Below are positions 26,280 through 36,194 of a DNA stretch of 64,000 nt, piece after piece. Numbering within the stretch: position 1 is the first letter of the stretch; the number at the start of each line of letters is the position of its first letter. Position numbers and translations under genes: made by a program. Location: NCBI GenBank assembly GCA_029882975.1, contig JAOUJW010000006.1, positions 62,001-126,000 on the forward strand, read 5' to 3'. The notes under the pieces were generated by a model. It saw only the letters and a list, made by a program, of their open reading frames with translations, was not told the DNA's origin and made no database searches. The DNA comes from Gammaproteobacteria bacterium (lineage in GTDB: Bacteria > Pseudomonadota > Gammaproteobacteria > SZUA-152).

Positions 26280-28595
26280 TCACGCATTGCGTGATATGGG
26301 CAGCTGTTCCGGTTTGGGCTGTTCAACGGGTATTTCGAAGCGAAACCAAGCACCCCCATCAGGATGGTTTTCGGCCCAGATACGTCCATGGTGAGCATTG
26401 ACAATTTCCCGGGAAATGGGCAACCCCAAGCCTGTGCCGTGCACCCCGGAAACAGTGTTCATGCTTTGGTTGAACTTTCCAAAAATATGTTCCAACTCAT
26501 CCTCAGGGATCCCGGCTCCCTCATCTTTAATGCTGAAACAAAAGTAAGAGGCATTGTGCGACATTACTTTGGTGAGCGTGATGGTGATGAGTCCTCCGTT
26601 ATCGTTGAACTTGACGGCATTGGAAAGCAGGTTAGCAACAACCTGGGTTATGCGCTGTGTATCAATTTCTGCACTGCTGTCCACCAGTACATTGTCTAAG
26701 TGAATCCGCATATTCTTCTCGTTTACTAAGCTCTCTTGTTCCTTGACTGCGGTTTCAATTATGGAAGTCAAGGATTGCTTAGTAAAACGCAGTTCCATTT
26801 TCCCGGCCTCAAGTTTCGCTAAGTCCAATATGTCGTTCAACAAATACAATAAGCGATTGCCACTGGAATGAATCTGTTCAAAGTAAGACGTGCTTTTCTC
26901 GGCTGTCATATTACCGGACTTTTTCATTCCAAATTTTGCAAAGCTTAATATGCCGTGTAATGGGGTGCGTAACTCATGGGACATGTTGGCCAGGAACGCA
27001 GATTTCGCATGATTTGCGCGTACAGCATCATTTTTCGATTGAATCAGCTGATCTCTAGCCTGAATTCGCTCAGTAATATCGGTTATGAATGCGGTAATAA
27101 TCCATTTGTTAGCAACTTTAATTTTCGAAATAGATGCTTCTATAGGGAAGCTGTAGCCATTTTTCTTCAGTCCCATGACTTTCACATCGCGCAGATCGGA
27201 TTTGAGAACGCGCTCTTCCTGTTGTAAAAAACGATCTACCCGCAATTTGTGGCCGGCTTTAAACATGTGCGGTACTAAAACATTCAGGTCTTTACCCATT
27301 ACTTCTTCGGCGGTATACCCAAATAACTTCTCACATTCGCTGTTAAATAGAATGATTTTGTGGTTTTCGTCTATGGTAATGATGCCTTGGGAAGCATAAG
27401 AGATTATCATATCCAATTTTTTCTGAGCAGCTTCGATGTCACTATTTACTCTGTCCCTGTTATCGCAGAACTCATTAAAGCTAACGCAAAGTTCGGTAAT
27501 TTCACTGGAATCATGCGGATGTGCACAAGCACGAATCAGAGAATTTCCTGATGACATTTGTCGAGTAGTATCGATTAATCTTTGTATTGGGCTTACTAAC
27601 GTATTGGATGCATACCTTAGGGAAAGAAACATTAGAACAATACTGATTACTGCTAATAACAGGTACCACAGGGTCAAGGTGCGCACAGGAGCCATGGCTT
27701 CGTCTTCATCTATTTTCACGACGATACCCCAACCTGTTTCCGGTATATATTTCCAATGGGCGATGACGGTGTTGCCGCGGTAATCTTCATGAATACCGGA
27801 CCCGGACTCACCGCTGGCAGCCAGCTGAATAGGAAGTCCGGAATGAGAGCCAAAGGAGATTTTTTGGAATTTGGCTTCCAAGTCCTGTTTAAGTTTGCTC
27901 AGAAAAACCGCATGGTGTTTGTCCTGAGCAGTGAAAATAACTTCGCCGCTTTGGCCAAGCCCAAGTTGTAGGGTGGCTTCGTAAATTGAGTTGGCGTTGA
28001 TTTGTATGCCAACTGATCCAATATGTTGTCCTGTTGGATTGAACACCGGTGCTACTACAAATGCAGACACTTTATTGGATGGGGGGTATAGCGCAAATGA
28101 AGAAACATACGGTTTTTCGTTGTCCGTGGAAAGTCGATAGGCTTTTGCGAGTTCGGAATCTCTATATTTTCCAGTCAAAAGATTTGTCGAGGTATTGCCG
28201 TCCTGTAAATTTGAATGAATAATGTTTCCACGGGAATCGATAAGAAACAGGCCGTTAAAACTACCGTATTTGGTATGTGCGGTTAAATAGTTTTTAAGAG
28301 ATGAGGGGAGTATTTCATCGGTTTTACTTTTCGTTCTATGTAGAGTTTCAAAAAAGGTAACAAGAGATGGGGTTTTGCTTAACAGGAACGCATGTTCTTT
28401 TCGTTCACTGATCTGGTTTTTTACAGAACGGAGATTACTTTGAGCAATTGTTTTCAAGCTGTCAATGATTTCTTTTTTCAGTGCGCTTGTGGCGTAATGA
28501 TAACTGATGGTCGCGCCGAAAGTTCCCGGTAGTATGACCAGCACAAAAAACAGAGCCATTAAACGGAATTTTATACTCTTGGTTTTGATTAGCAT
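26280..28595 (-). CDS. Cache-HAMP-PAS histidine kinase
   Basis: The 771-residue membrane kinase has an N-terminal helix (LMALFFVLVILPGTFGATI), a large periplasmic double-Cache sensor (about 35-300; YGSFNGLFLIDSRGNIIHSN; IPETGWGIVVKIDEDEA), a second helix (about 305-325), HAMP, a PAS domain (about 395-500; SQGIITIDENHKIILFNSECEKLFGY), HisKA with SHELRTPLHGILSFAKFG and an ATPase domain (VVANLLSNAVKF; IKDEGAGIP; GTGLGLPISREI). Its HisKA region closely resembles that of the kinase at 31301, which suggests duplication. It is divergent from the response regulator at 28786, its likely partner. Confidence 0.93.
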   Translation of the reverse strand: MLIKTKSIKFRLMALFFVLVILPGTFGATISYHYATSALKKEIIDSLKTIAQSNLRSVKNQISERKEHAFLLSKTPSLVTFFETLHRTKSKTDEILPSSLKNYLTAHTKYGSFNGLFLIDSRGNIIHSNLQDGNTSTNLLTGKYRDSELAKAYRLSTDNEKPYVSSFALYPPSNKVSAFVVAPVFNPTGQHIGSVGIQINANSIYEATLQLGLGQSGEVIFTAQDKHHAVFLSKLKQDLEAKFQKISFGSHSGLPIQLAASGESGSGIHEDYRGNTVIAHWKYIPETGWGIVVKIDEDEAMAPVRTLTLWYLLLAVISIVLMFLSLRYASNTLVSPIQRLIDTTRQMSSGNSLIRACAHPHDSSEITELCVSFNEFCDNRDRVNSDIEAAQKKLDMIISYASQGIITIDENHKIILFNSECEKLFGYTAEEVMGKDLNVLVPHMFKAGHKLRVDRFLQQEERVLKSDLRDVKVMGLKKNGYSFPIEASISKIKVANKWIITAFITDITERIQARDQLIQSKNDAVRANHAKSAFLANMSHELRTPLHGILSFAKFGMKKSGNMTAEKSTSYFEQIHSSGNRLLYLLNDILDLAKLEAGKMELRFTKQSLTSIIETAVKEQESLVNEKNMRIHLDNVLVDSSAEIDTQRITQVVANLLSNAVKFNDNGGLITITLTKVMSHNASYFCFSIKDEGAGIPEDELEHIFGKFNQSMNTVSGVHGTGLGLPISREIVNAHHGRIWAENHPDGGAWFRFEIPVEQPKPEQLPISRNA

Positions 28596-28785
28596 TTTTT
28601 AACAAATCCGTAACAAAATTCGCTTGTTTTTACCCCAATCGCAACAAAAATCAGTGCCTCCCATTTGTGTCTCTTTATTCTACAAATTGGGTAATGGTGT
28701 TTCTTAAAAACGACTCAAAAACTCTGCGCTGAATCCGTTATTAATATCGGTTAACCTGATGGAATCTTGATTAAGGAACAACATT

Positions 28786-29901
28786 ATGAATCCCGGTACG
28801 TATATCCTTGGAGTTGACGATGAACCTACAAATAGGATGATACTGGAAGAAATCTTCGAGGAAGATGACGTGGAATTCAAATGTGTAACCAACGGGTCAG
28901 AATGTCTCGAGTTGGTTAAAAATCGGGAACCCAATCTGATTTTACTTGATGTCAACATGCCGGAACTCAACGGTCTTGAAACCTGTAAGATATTGCGGGA
29001 GACGCATCGGGATATACCTATTCTGTTTGTATCTGCTCTGGCGACTCCTGAGGAACGACTAGCCGGGTATGAGGCCGGCGGAGATGATTACATTACTAAA
29101 CCCTTTAATGAAGAAGAACTAAAAGCCAAGGTTAATCTGGCGCTGGCGCAATACTCGGATAAGTCTCGCCTGCGAGACGAAAAGAGCGTTGCAATGCAAA
29201 CCACAATGATTGCCATCAGTAGCGCGTCGGAATTGGGATTGATTGTGCATTTTCTGCAGGAAAGTTTTTCCTGTCCGGATGCCAAGTCGCTTGCGTTAAA
29301 GGCGCTGGAACACATTGATCAGTATGGTGTGTCTGTCAGTCTTATTATCAAAGATGGAAATGAAAAAATAGTGGTGTTCAATGACGGGATAGAACGCCCT
29401 CTGGAACTTGAAGTGTTGGAACAATTGGAGTCCAAAGGTAGGATATATCATGCGGGAAAGGTGACCGTGTTTAACGGTAAGGTGGCAACCATGCTGCTGA
29501 GAAATGTCCCGGATGATGAGGAGAAAGCAGGTAGGCTGCGTGATCATCTTATAGTGTTGCTGGACGGGATAGATGCCCGATTGTCAGCTATTAGCACCGA
29601 ACAGGAATTGGACCGAAAGCAATTGGCGTTAGCCAATGCGTTGAAAGTTGCTCAAAACGAAATTCAGAAAATAGAAAGTATACACAGGAGCCAACAAAAT
29701 GGTGTAGTTAATGGCTTCTCTACAATTGGTCAGCACATTGAGAAGGCGTTGTTGACGCTGGAATTGACAGAAGAGCAGGAACATTCTCTCAAGAGCATTG
29801 TTGATGTGACTGAAACAAATACTCGGAAAATGTATCAGCAAGGAAACGAACTGGAATTGCGGTATAGAAACTTGGTTTCGCAGTTGTCTTCAGTGTTATA
29901 A
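28786..29901 (+). CDS. Response regulator with GAF-like and coiled-coil output
   Basis: The 371-residue protein has an intact REC domain (GVDDEPTNRM, Asp in LILLDVNMPELNG, FVSALA, Lys in YITKPF). A region of about 135-280 resembles a degenerate GAF/DUF domain (ASELGLIVHFLQESFSCPDAKSLA; VSLIIKDGNEKIVVF). A C-terminal coiled coil (about 280-371) follows. There is no DNA-binding or enzyme domain, so it probably acts by protein contact. It starts a plus-strand row with the HD-GYP regulator 26 bases downstream. AAGGA precedes the ATG. Confidence 0.85.
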   Translation: MNPGTYILGVDDEPTNRMILEEIFEEDDVEFKCVTNGSECLELVKNREPNLILLDVNMPELNGLETCKILRETHRDIPILFVSALATPEERLAGYEAGGDDYITKPFNEEELKAKVNLALAQYSDKSRLRDEKSVAMQTTMIAISSASELGLIVHFLQESFSCPDAKSLALKALEHIDQYGVSVSLIIKDGNEKIVVFNDGIERPLELEVLEQLESKGRIYHAGKVTVFNGKVATMLLRNVPDDEEKAGRLRDHLIVLLDGIDARLSAISTEQELDRKQLALANALKVAQNEIQKIESIHRSQQNGVVNGFSTIGQHIEKALLTLELTEEQEHSLKSIVDVTETNTRKMYQQGNELELRYRNLVSQLSSVL

Positions 29902-29927
29902 GATGAGCCGGTAGGGATTGAAAGGGT

Positions 29928-30980
29928 ATGCGTGAACAAATAAGAAATTCCAATATTCTCGTCATTGATGACGAACCTGTAAATGTCGCAATCCTGGAAG
30001 AAGTTTTCAGTATGAGTGATATGAACAATGTAACCGGTACAATAAACTCGGTCGAAGGAGTGGAGTTGTACAGAAGCAATAACTACGACATTGTGCTGTT
30101 GGACATAAATATGCCCAACTACGACGGTTTTGACGTAATGGAAAAGTTTCGGGAGATTGGTAAAGACCAAACACCACCGGTGTTGATTTTAACAGCGGCA
30201 AATGATGAGCAAATTAAGATTCGAGCTTTGCAGGGTGGTGCCGCGGATTTTTTGCTTAAGCCGTTTAATAACGAAGAAATACTCTGCCGGGTAAATAATT
30301 TGCTGGAATTGTACCTGTCCAAAAAAGAATTGGCATGGATGAACCGAAGTTTGGAAGACAAGATTATCGCGAGAACACAGGAGTTGGCGCAAAGCCAACA
30401 AGAGGCACTGCTAAGTCTGGGGTTTGCGGCGGAGTATCGGGATATGGACACGGCCTCACACACTGTGAGAGTTGGCTGGTATTCCAAACTGTTAGGTAGA
30501 GGGATTGGGTTTGGTGAAAGAGAGCAAGATATACTACAGCAAGCAGCGCCTATGCATGATGTCGGAAAGTTGGGTATCCCGGACAATATACTATTGAAAC
30601 CGGGTAAACTGACAGCAGAAGAATGGGAAATCATGAAAACGCATTGTGAAATCGGCGCAAAAATACTTGGGGTTCATAGCAGTCCCTTGATGTGTACTGC
30701 AAAAGAAATAGCTTTGGGCCATCACGAAAAGTACGACGGTAGCGGCTACCCCAGTGGATTAGTGGGTGAAAATATTCCGATAAACGCCAGAATAGTAATA
30801 CTTGCAGATGTATTTGATGCGCTGACAATAGAACGACCGTATAAAAATGCCTGGCCGCTGCAAAAGGCTATAGATTATATCAACAGTGAGTCGGGTTCGT
30901 TTTTTGATCCGGAGTTGGTTAAAGTGTTTAATGATAGTTTGGATGACGTTCTGAAAGTAATGAATCAATTCAAGGATTGA
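29928..30980 (+). CDS. REC-HD-GYP response regulator (cyclic di-GMP phosphodiesterase)
   Basis: The 350-residue protein has a REC domain (VIDDEPVNVAILEEVF; Asp in IVLLDINMPNYDG; Lys in FLLKPF) and an HD-GYP domain (about 155-345). The metal-binding residues are present: HD in MHDVGKLG, the HH pair in ALGHHEKYDG and the GYP motif in GSGYPSGL. It should hydrolyse cyclic di-GMP when activated by phosphorylation. The GGDEF proteins elsewhere in the window could supply the substrate. GAAAGGG precedes the ATG. Confidence 0.94.
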   Translation: MREQIRNSNILVIDDEPVNVAILEEVFSMSDMNNVTGTINSVEGVELYRSNNYDIVLLDINMPNYDGFDVMEKFREIGKDQTPPVLILTAANDEQIKIRALQGGAADFLLKPFNNEEILCRVNNLLELYLSKKELAWMNRSLEDKIIARTQELAQSQQEALLSLGFAAEYRDMDTASHTVRVGWYSKLLGRGIGFGEREQDILQQAAPMHDVGKLGIPDNILLKPGKLTAEEWEIMKTHCEIGAKILGVHSSPLMCTAKEIALGHHEKYDGSGYPSGLVGENIPINARIVILADVFDALTIERPYKNAWPLQKAIDYINSESGSFFDPELVKVFNDSLDDVLKVMNQFKD

Positions 30981-31001
30981 TTGGGAGAGTGAATCTCCGA
31001 A

Positions 31002-31304
31002 ATGGAAAGTGGTGAAGTATCAAGGAGAAAAAGTTTGAGCGTGCAGTACGATGGGATAAGGTGCCTGCATGCCGGAATGTTTGATCGGGAGCGCGGTAAC
31101 CTTTCCCTGCTTGCCAAGGTAGAGTTGGCGTTTGATCAAAGTACAACCCGCGCTGCGGAAACAGGTGCCGGCCTGGGGTTACCCATATCCAGGGAGATCA
31201 TGGCTGCACACCAGGGAAAAATCCAGCCGGAAAATCAACGTGAGGGCTACGGTCGATTGCGTTTCAAAGTTTTGTTGAAACATCCAACCGTGGGAAAGAC
31301 ATGA
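31002..31304 (+). pseudogene. Remnant of a histidine kinase ATPase domain
   Basis: This 100-codon frame ends in a recognisable kinase tail: AFDQSTTRAAETGAGLGLPISREIMAAHQGKI (G2 box and following helix, split), then a poor match to the last strands (YGRLRFKVLL). The N box, G1 box and HisKA domain are missing, and the first 40 residues are unlike any kinase. It overlaps the next gene by four bases (ATGA). It is best read as the eroded 3' end of a kinase related to the one at 26280. A re-used small ATP-binding fragment translationally coupled to the next kinase cannot be excluded. Confidence 0.65.
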
Positions 31305-34300
31305 GTTCCGGTCCGGATTCACTGTTGCGTGATCCAGATGTTCTTCAAAGAAATATTCTATTTTCTATTTTGAGTGAGTCTCCCAGGGACAGGCTTTTGG
31401 GTTGGCTGGCCGGTTTGCTGCTGTGTGTGTTTTTGAACTATTTTTATGGTCTACCGTTTCCGTTTCTGTGGTTGTATGGCTTCACTGCTATTTATGGTTT
31501 TGTTTATCTTTTAGAAACTAATGCCAGGAATATCCTCCCTGTTCGACTGAAGCATTCCGAGGCACTTTACTTGGTTTCACAAATGATGTTGGGGTTTGTC
31601 TGGGGTAGCAGCCTGTTTATTAGTGAAACCGATTCGATTGTTTCTGAGCTATTTTTAGTGTGTCTTGTGCAAATTGGCATTAGCATGCTCGTAGTAATGT
31701 CCAATATGGCGTATTGGCGTGGGTTTGTGGCATATATAGGCCCGGTGTTCGTTGTATGGTTAGTTTGGGTCGGCAAAACGGAAAATGTGCATTTGTTTAC
31801 CATCGCCGCCGTGGTAATCATGTATGGCCTGGTATTGGTCAGTTTTTCCCGTAAGACCGCTAAGCGGATAGTCGAAATTAATCGTTTGGGTATAGAGAAC
31901 GATTATATACAGGCGACACTGGACGAAGCCATTGGTTCTTTAAAAGAAGCAGTATCGACTAAGGAGAAAATACTCGAGGCTGTGCCCGATTCTATATTTA
32001 TAGTCGATAATTATGGTTTTATTATTCAAAACAACCTCACCGCAGAAAATACTTTTACCTTTTCGACAGGGGAGCTTCTTGGGAAACCGCTGCAAGTGCT
32101 ATTTCCGGGCGAGGCTGCATATCCAGCAGACCTTATGGGTTTTCTATTGAATAGTCAGGAAAATCACACTTATATTACCTCCGATATGATTTTTGCTGTC
32201 AAAGCAAATGGTGATCGTATTCCGGTTGAAATCAGCCTGTGTCGCATTGAAGTAGACGGAGAGAAGTGTGGTGTAGTGTTAATGCGTGACTTGAGTGAAA
32301 GGGAATATTTGAAACAATTACAGCTTGAGTCTGCGGAACGAGCTCGAGCGGAACAACAACGACAAGCGACGCAGAAGAATTACGAAAACTTGATTTATGC
32401 ATTGGGTGAACTGACTTACGAACACGATGTACCGGCACAAAAAATCCGTTGGTCGGGTGCATATACGCAGATATTGGGTTATACCTCGGAGGAAATGGGA
32501 GATGATGACCCCAGTTGGCTAAATCGGGTCCATCCTGACGATCTTACCGCAGTGAAGAGGGAGTTCGAAAGGGCTCAAAAAGGCGATTTGTTGTTTGACA
32601 TTGAGTATCGCTTTCGGGCCAGGAGTGGAGAATATTTGTGGTTTCACGACCGGGGGATTATGAGCTTGTCGGACAGTGGGGTTTTGCTGACGAATGTTGG
32701 GGTGATGAAAAATATAACCCGGAACAAGGATTCCATGCGAGAGTTGGCTGAGTCGAGGCGATTCTTGGAGCTGGTGTTAAACACTATCCCTGACAGAATA
32801 TACTGGAAAGATTTGCAGGGGACCTATTTAGGCTGTAATGAAGTGTTTGCACGTGATATGGGGTTGCAGTCCTCTAATGAACTTGCCGGTTTAAACGAAG
32901 CTGATGTGAATTGGCCTAGTTTAGACGAACAACTGGTTTTGCAGTGCAGAGAACCCAGATTGCATCTGGAACAGTTATTTCCGGCAGCGGATGGTGGTTC
33001 AAGATGGCTTGATATGAGCCAAATTCCGTTGACCGACAATGCAGGAGAATTGGTCGGAATTATTGGTATTTATAGTGATATCACCACACGTAAAACAGCA
33101 GAGATTGAGTTACGAAAGGAAATGCGCTATCGCAATGGTTTGACTGATGTATTGAAAGTTTCCCAGGAAAGAAATACGCAAGAGGATTTGGCCCAAAATA
33201 TAGCTGCATTGCTGGTATCACAAACATTTTTAACAATAATGGCCAGGTGTTGCATTTTTTTGTTTGATGAACATCGTAAGGAGATCAAGATCGCTGCGGT
33301 GGAGGGTATGAGTTCGAAGGAAACCAGGTACTTGAGCGACCTGTTGGAGCAGAATCTGGATTTGTTGGAGGAATCTTTTGATGATGTTTGTTTGCTCCAC
33401 GCCGATGCGGGGGTGAGATTTTTGCGCATAGCCTACGGCCAAGAGTCCCTGGGATACATTGCAGTTTATCGTCGTTCCTATTCTGAATTGGCTCCCGAAG
33501 AGACAGAGTATTTGTACTCTGTGTGTAGCGTGTTCGCCAATTCGTTACAACGGATACATTCGGAATTGAAATTATTACGTCATAACGATCTGCTGGAACA
33601 ACAAGTGGGAGAGCGTACCTCCCAGCTATTAGCCGCAAAGGAAGAGGCAGAACGGGCGAATAAGGCCAAATCCGCTTTTCTTGCCAGTATGTCCCATGAG
33701 TTACGCACTCCTATGCATGGCATACTGAGTTTTGCTAATTTTGGCCTGGCCAAGGCGGGTAAAGCCCCTGCTGAAAAAATTCACCAATATTTCTCCCAAA
33801 TTAAAAACAGTGGGGAACGTTTGTTGTCCTTGTTGAACAATTTACTGGATCTGGCAAAGCTGGAATCCGGTAAAATGCAAATGGAGTTCAATATGGTTGA
33901 TATCAAGTCGGTGTTGGATTCCTGCGTCAAGGAACAGTGGGTGCGACTGGAGGAGTGGGGCTTAAAAATAGATATTGATTGTACTCCCATGAGTGATACT
34001 GTGGTACTGTGTGATGCGTCCCATATTGCTCAAGTGGTAACAAATTTGTTATCCAATGCAATCAAATTCAGCCCTCGTGGTGGAACCATAGAAATCGGTT
34101 GTGATGATAAGTTGTCTACTGCGGCCATGCTGATGGTCTATGTTAAAGACCAGGGACAGGGTATACCTCCGGAGGCACTTCGATCCATATTTGATGAATT
34201 TTCCCAGAGTAATAATGAAAGTGATAAACAAAAAGGCACTGGATTGGGATTGAGTATCAGCAAACGCATCATTGAAGCCCATCAAGGTAGAATTTGGGCG

Positions 34301-34381
34301 GTGAACAATGCTGATGGCGGTGCCACTGTCAGCTTTGTCATACCCCGCCAGAGCAAAACGGCCTTAGTGATGGGGGTATGA
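31301..34381 (+). CDS. Large membrane histidine kinase with PAS and GAF domains
   Basis: The 1026-residue kinase begins with a block of about six hydrophobic helices (30-190; MASE-like membrane sensor). It then has a PAS domain (about 215-330; AVPDSIFIVDNYGFIIQNN), a PAS/PAC of the PAS_3 type (about 360-470; YTQILGYTSEEM), a third PAS (about 475-600; TIPDRIYWKDLQGTYLGCN), a GAF domain (about 610-760), HisKA with SHELRTPMHGILSFANFG and an ATPase domain (VVTNLLSNAIKF; VKDQGQGIP; GTGLGLSISKRI). There is no receiver domain. It may signal to the regulators at 28786 and 29928. It converges with dsrR. Confidence 0.93.
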   Translation: MSSGPDSLLRDPDVLQRNILFSILSESPRDRLLGWLAGLLLCVFLNYFYGLPFPFLWLYGFTAIYGFVYLLETNARNILPVRLKHSEALYLVSQMMLGFVWGSSLFISETDSIVSELFLVCLVQIGISMLVVMSNMAYWRGFVAYIGPVFVVWLVWVGKTENVHLFTIAAVVIMYGLVLVSFSRKTAKRIVEINRLGIENDYIQATLDEAIGSLKEAVSTKEKILEAVPDSIFIVDNYGFIIQNNLTAENTFTFSTGELLGKPLQVLFPGEAAYPADLMGFLLNSQENHTYITSDMIFAVKANGDRIPVEISLCRIEVDGEKCGVVLMRDLSEREYLKQLQLESAERARAEQQRQATQKNYENLIYALGELTYEHDVPAQKIRWSGAYTQILGYTSEEMGDDDPSWLNRVHPDDLTAVKREFERAQKGDLLFDIEYRFRARSGEYLWFHDRGIMSLSDSGVLLTNVGVMKNITRNKDSMRELAESRRFLELVLNTIPDRIYWKDLQGTYLGCNEVFARDMGLQSSNELAGLNEADVNWPSLDEQLVLQCREPRLHLEQLFPAADGGSRWLDMSQIPLTDNAGELVGIIGIYSDITTRKTAEIELRKEMRYRNGLTDVLKVSQERNTQEDLAQNIAALLVSQTFLTIMARCCIFLFDEHRKEIKIAAVEGMSSKETRYLSDLLEQNLDLLEESFDDVCLLHADAGVRFLRIAYGQESLGYIAVYRRSYSELAPEETEYLYSVCSVFANSLQRIHSELKLLRHNDLLEQQVGERTSQLLAAKEEAERANKAKSAFLASMSHELRTPMHGILSFANFGLAKAGKAPAEKIHQYFSQIKNSGERLLSLLNNLLDLAKLESGKMQMEFNMVDIKSVLDSCVKEQWVRLEEWGLKIDIDCTPMSDTVVLCDASHIAQVVTNLLSNAIKFSPRGGTIEIGCDDKLSTAAMLMVYVKDQGQGIPPEALRSIFDEFSQSNNESDKQKGTGLGLSISKRIIEAHQGRIWAVNNADGGATVSFVIPRQSKTALVMGV

Positions 34382-34410
34382 GGTACTGATCACGGAATCA
34401 GTCCTCTTTT
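34380..34410 (+). terminator. Terminator of the PAS/GAF kinase gene
   Basis: GAGG-T-ACTGAT (34380-34390) pairs with ATCAGT-CCTC (34397-34406), a 10-bp stem with one bulge, followed by TTTT. It lies directly at the kinase stop codon and overlaps the dsrR stop on the other strand, so it may also end the dsr transcript, though the T run is missing in that direction. Confidence 0.6.
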
Positions 34411-34712
34411 GGCGGTTTGTAGTTGGGGTCATTTGGGTTTTGAAAAATAAAATTTTGCGTGCCATCTTCCAGATCCACAAAATGCAGATGGGCACCGTGA
34501 AGCAGCTCAGCACTGGATTTGGCAATGATGATATTAATACCTTCCACAGTGAAACTCAGGTCATCGTCGTTTTTTTCGTCAAAACCCAAACCGTATTCAA
34601 TACTTTCATCTACCGCCACTTTGGCAGCGATGCGCATGGGTAAGGACTCGCTGGCGGTGCGTTCTGCGGATAGACGAATTTGTGCGGCGGCTTCTGGGCT
34701 GATTGTGATCAT
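34398..34712 (-). CDS. dsrR: DsrR, cysteine-free A-type (IscA-like) protein
   Basis: The 104-residue protein has the HesB/IscA fold pattern (MITISPEAAAQIRLSAE; MRIAAKV; EYGLGFDEKNDDD; VEGINIIIAKSSAELLHGAHLHFVD; FIFQNPND) but none of the three Cys that bind iron-sulfur clusters in IscA. This is the known feature of DsrR, the last-but-one gene of the A. vinosum operon, where it is needed for full sulfur oxidation. The ATG lies 3 bases after the dsrN stop, so the pair is tightly coupled. No dsrS follows. Confidence 0.9.
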   Translation of the reverse strand: MITISPEAAAQIRLSAERTASESLPMRIAAKVAVDESIEYGLGFDEKNDDDLSFTVEGINIIIAKSSAELLHGAHLHFVDLEDGTQNFIFQNPNDPNYKPPKED

Positions 34713-34715
34713 GAT

Positions 34716-36110
34716 TTATTTCCTGGATTGTGGTGCTGTTTGTGCGGTTACAAATTGTAAAAAACGTTCCACCCACGGGTGTTTATTGCTATTGCGTTGA
34801 TGGGTGTAACATGCCAGTACATTTTTATAAATAATACCATCATTGCTGCCGTTGATGCCCGTACCTCGTTGCATTTCATAAGCGAATTCCAGATTGGGGT
34901 CCAGATTGATCAGTTTGGAATAGTGAAATTCGTGTGCAGCAATCTCATTTTCGGCCCGCGGTAGTTTTGGCCAGGGGTGTTTGTGGGTCTCCTTGAGGCG
35001 CACATAGCCGCGGCCTTGCGGTTTTTGTTCCAGCACCGTGTCAGCGCAGAGGGCTCCCACCATGGAGCAGGTTTTATTTTCCCAATGAAGTTGACGGCAT
35101 AAATACATCAGACCACCACATTCGGCATAGACCGGTAGTCCTGCCTCAATGGCTTCTTTGATGCTTGTTCGCATGGCATCATTGTGTTGGAGCATATCCA
35201 TATGCGTCTCTGGGAACCCCCCTCCCAGAAATAACCCGTCCACCGGAGGTAGTTTTGAGTCTTTTAATGGGCTGAAGGGCAGTAATCGGGCGCCCAAGGC
35301 TTCGAACGCCCGCAGGTCATCCGGATAGTAAAACCCGAAGGCCGCATCCTTGGCGATACCGATTCGAACAGGGTATGTTTTTTGGGGTGAACTCTGTTGA
35401 GTTTCGTTGGTATTGACTGTTATAGACGGGGCTGTTTGAGCCAGTTCCAAAACTGTGTCCAAGTTCACCTGTTCGGCGATAATACGCCCTGTGGTGTCAA
35501 TGTGTTGTTCAGCTGCAGCCAACTCGTTGCTGGGTATCAGGCCTAAATGACGCTCCAATAGGGTTAGTTCGGTGTTTCTATGGACCGCACCAAGGACCGG
35601 TACCGAAGTGTAGTGTTCCAAGACATTTCGCAACTTGGATTCGTGGCGGCTGCCGCCGACTTTGTTGAGAATGACTCCGGCAATGTTCACCAGAGGGTCA
35701 AAATTCTGGTATCCCAGCACCAGGGGCGCGACTCCCCGGGTCATGCCCTGAGTGTCAATTACAATGATGACGGGCGAGCGGAGTAATTTAGCCAATGCGG
35801 CATTGCTGTTGCTGCCATAAAGATCTACACCGTCATACAAGCCTTTGTTCCCTTCGATAAGGCATATATCCGCATCCCGACCGCTTTGGGCGAACAAGGT
35901 CCTTTGTTCGGCGCTGCTCATGGTGTTGAAATCCAGGTTATAGCAAGGGCGTCCGGTTGCCATGCCCAGCCACATGGGATCGATGTAATCCGGGCCTTTT
36001 TTAAATGCTTGAACTTTTAGCTTGCGATTGCTTAAGGCGCGACACAAACCGATACTAAGAGTGGTTTTGCCGGAAGATTTATGTGCTGCAGAGATGAGCA
36101 GATGATTCAT
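34716..36110 (-). CDS. dsrN: DsrN, siroheme amidating enzyme (CbiA-like)
   Basis: DsrN uses glutamine and ATP to amidate siroheme, giving the siro(heme)amide cofactor of DsrAB. The 464-residue protein has the CbiA layout: an N-terminal ATP-binding domain with P-loop-like HKSSGKTTLSIGLCRAL (residues 10-26), LIEGNKGLYDG and GVILNKVGGSRHE, and a C-terminal class I glutamine amidotransferase domain with GLFLGGGFPE and the nucleophile Cys in YAECGGLMYL. Its place after dsrP and before dsrR separates it from cobalamin genes, none of which are in the window. Confidence 0.95.
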   Translation of the reverse strand: MNHLLISAAHKSSGKTTLSIGLCRALSNRKLKVQAFKKGPDYIDPMWLGMATGRPCYNLDFNTMSSAEQRTLFAQSGRDADICLIEGNKGLYDGVDLYGSNSNAALAKLLRSPVIIVIDTQGMTRGVAPLVLGYQNFDPLVNIAGVILNKVGGSRHESKLRNVLEHYTSVPVLGAVHRNTELTLLERHLGLIPSNELAAAEQHIDTTGRIIAEQVNLDTVLELAQTAPSITVNTNETQQSSPQKTYPVRIGIAKDAAFGFYYPDDLRAFEALGARLLPFSPLKDSKLPPVDGLFLGGGFPETHMDMLQHNDAMRTSIKEAIEAGLPVYAECGGLMYLCRQLHWENKTCSMVGALCADTVLEQKPQGRGYVRLKETHKHPWPKLPRAENEIAAHEFHYSKLINLDPNLEFAYEMQRGTGINGSNDGIIYKNVLACYTHQRNSNKHPWVERFLQFVTAQTAPQSRK

Positions 36111-36194
36111 GCGGCCAGGGTCTTCATGTGCTGAGGGCTTTTTACTCGCTAAAGACTCTAGAAATTGCGGCCGCCAAGCGACCGCAAACCGGCT

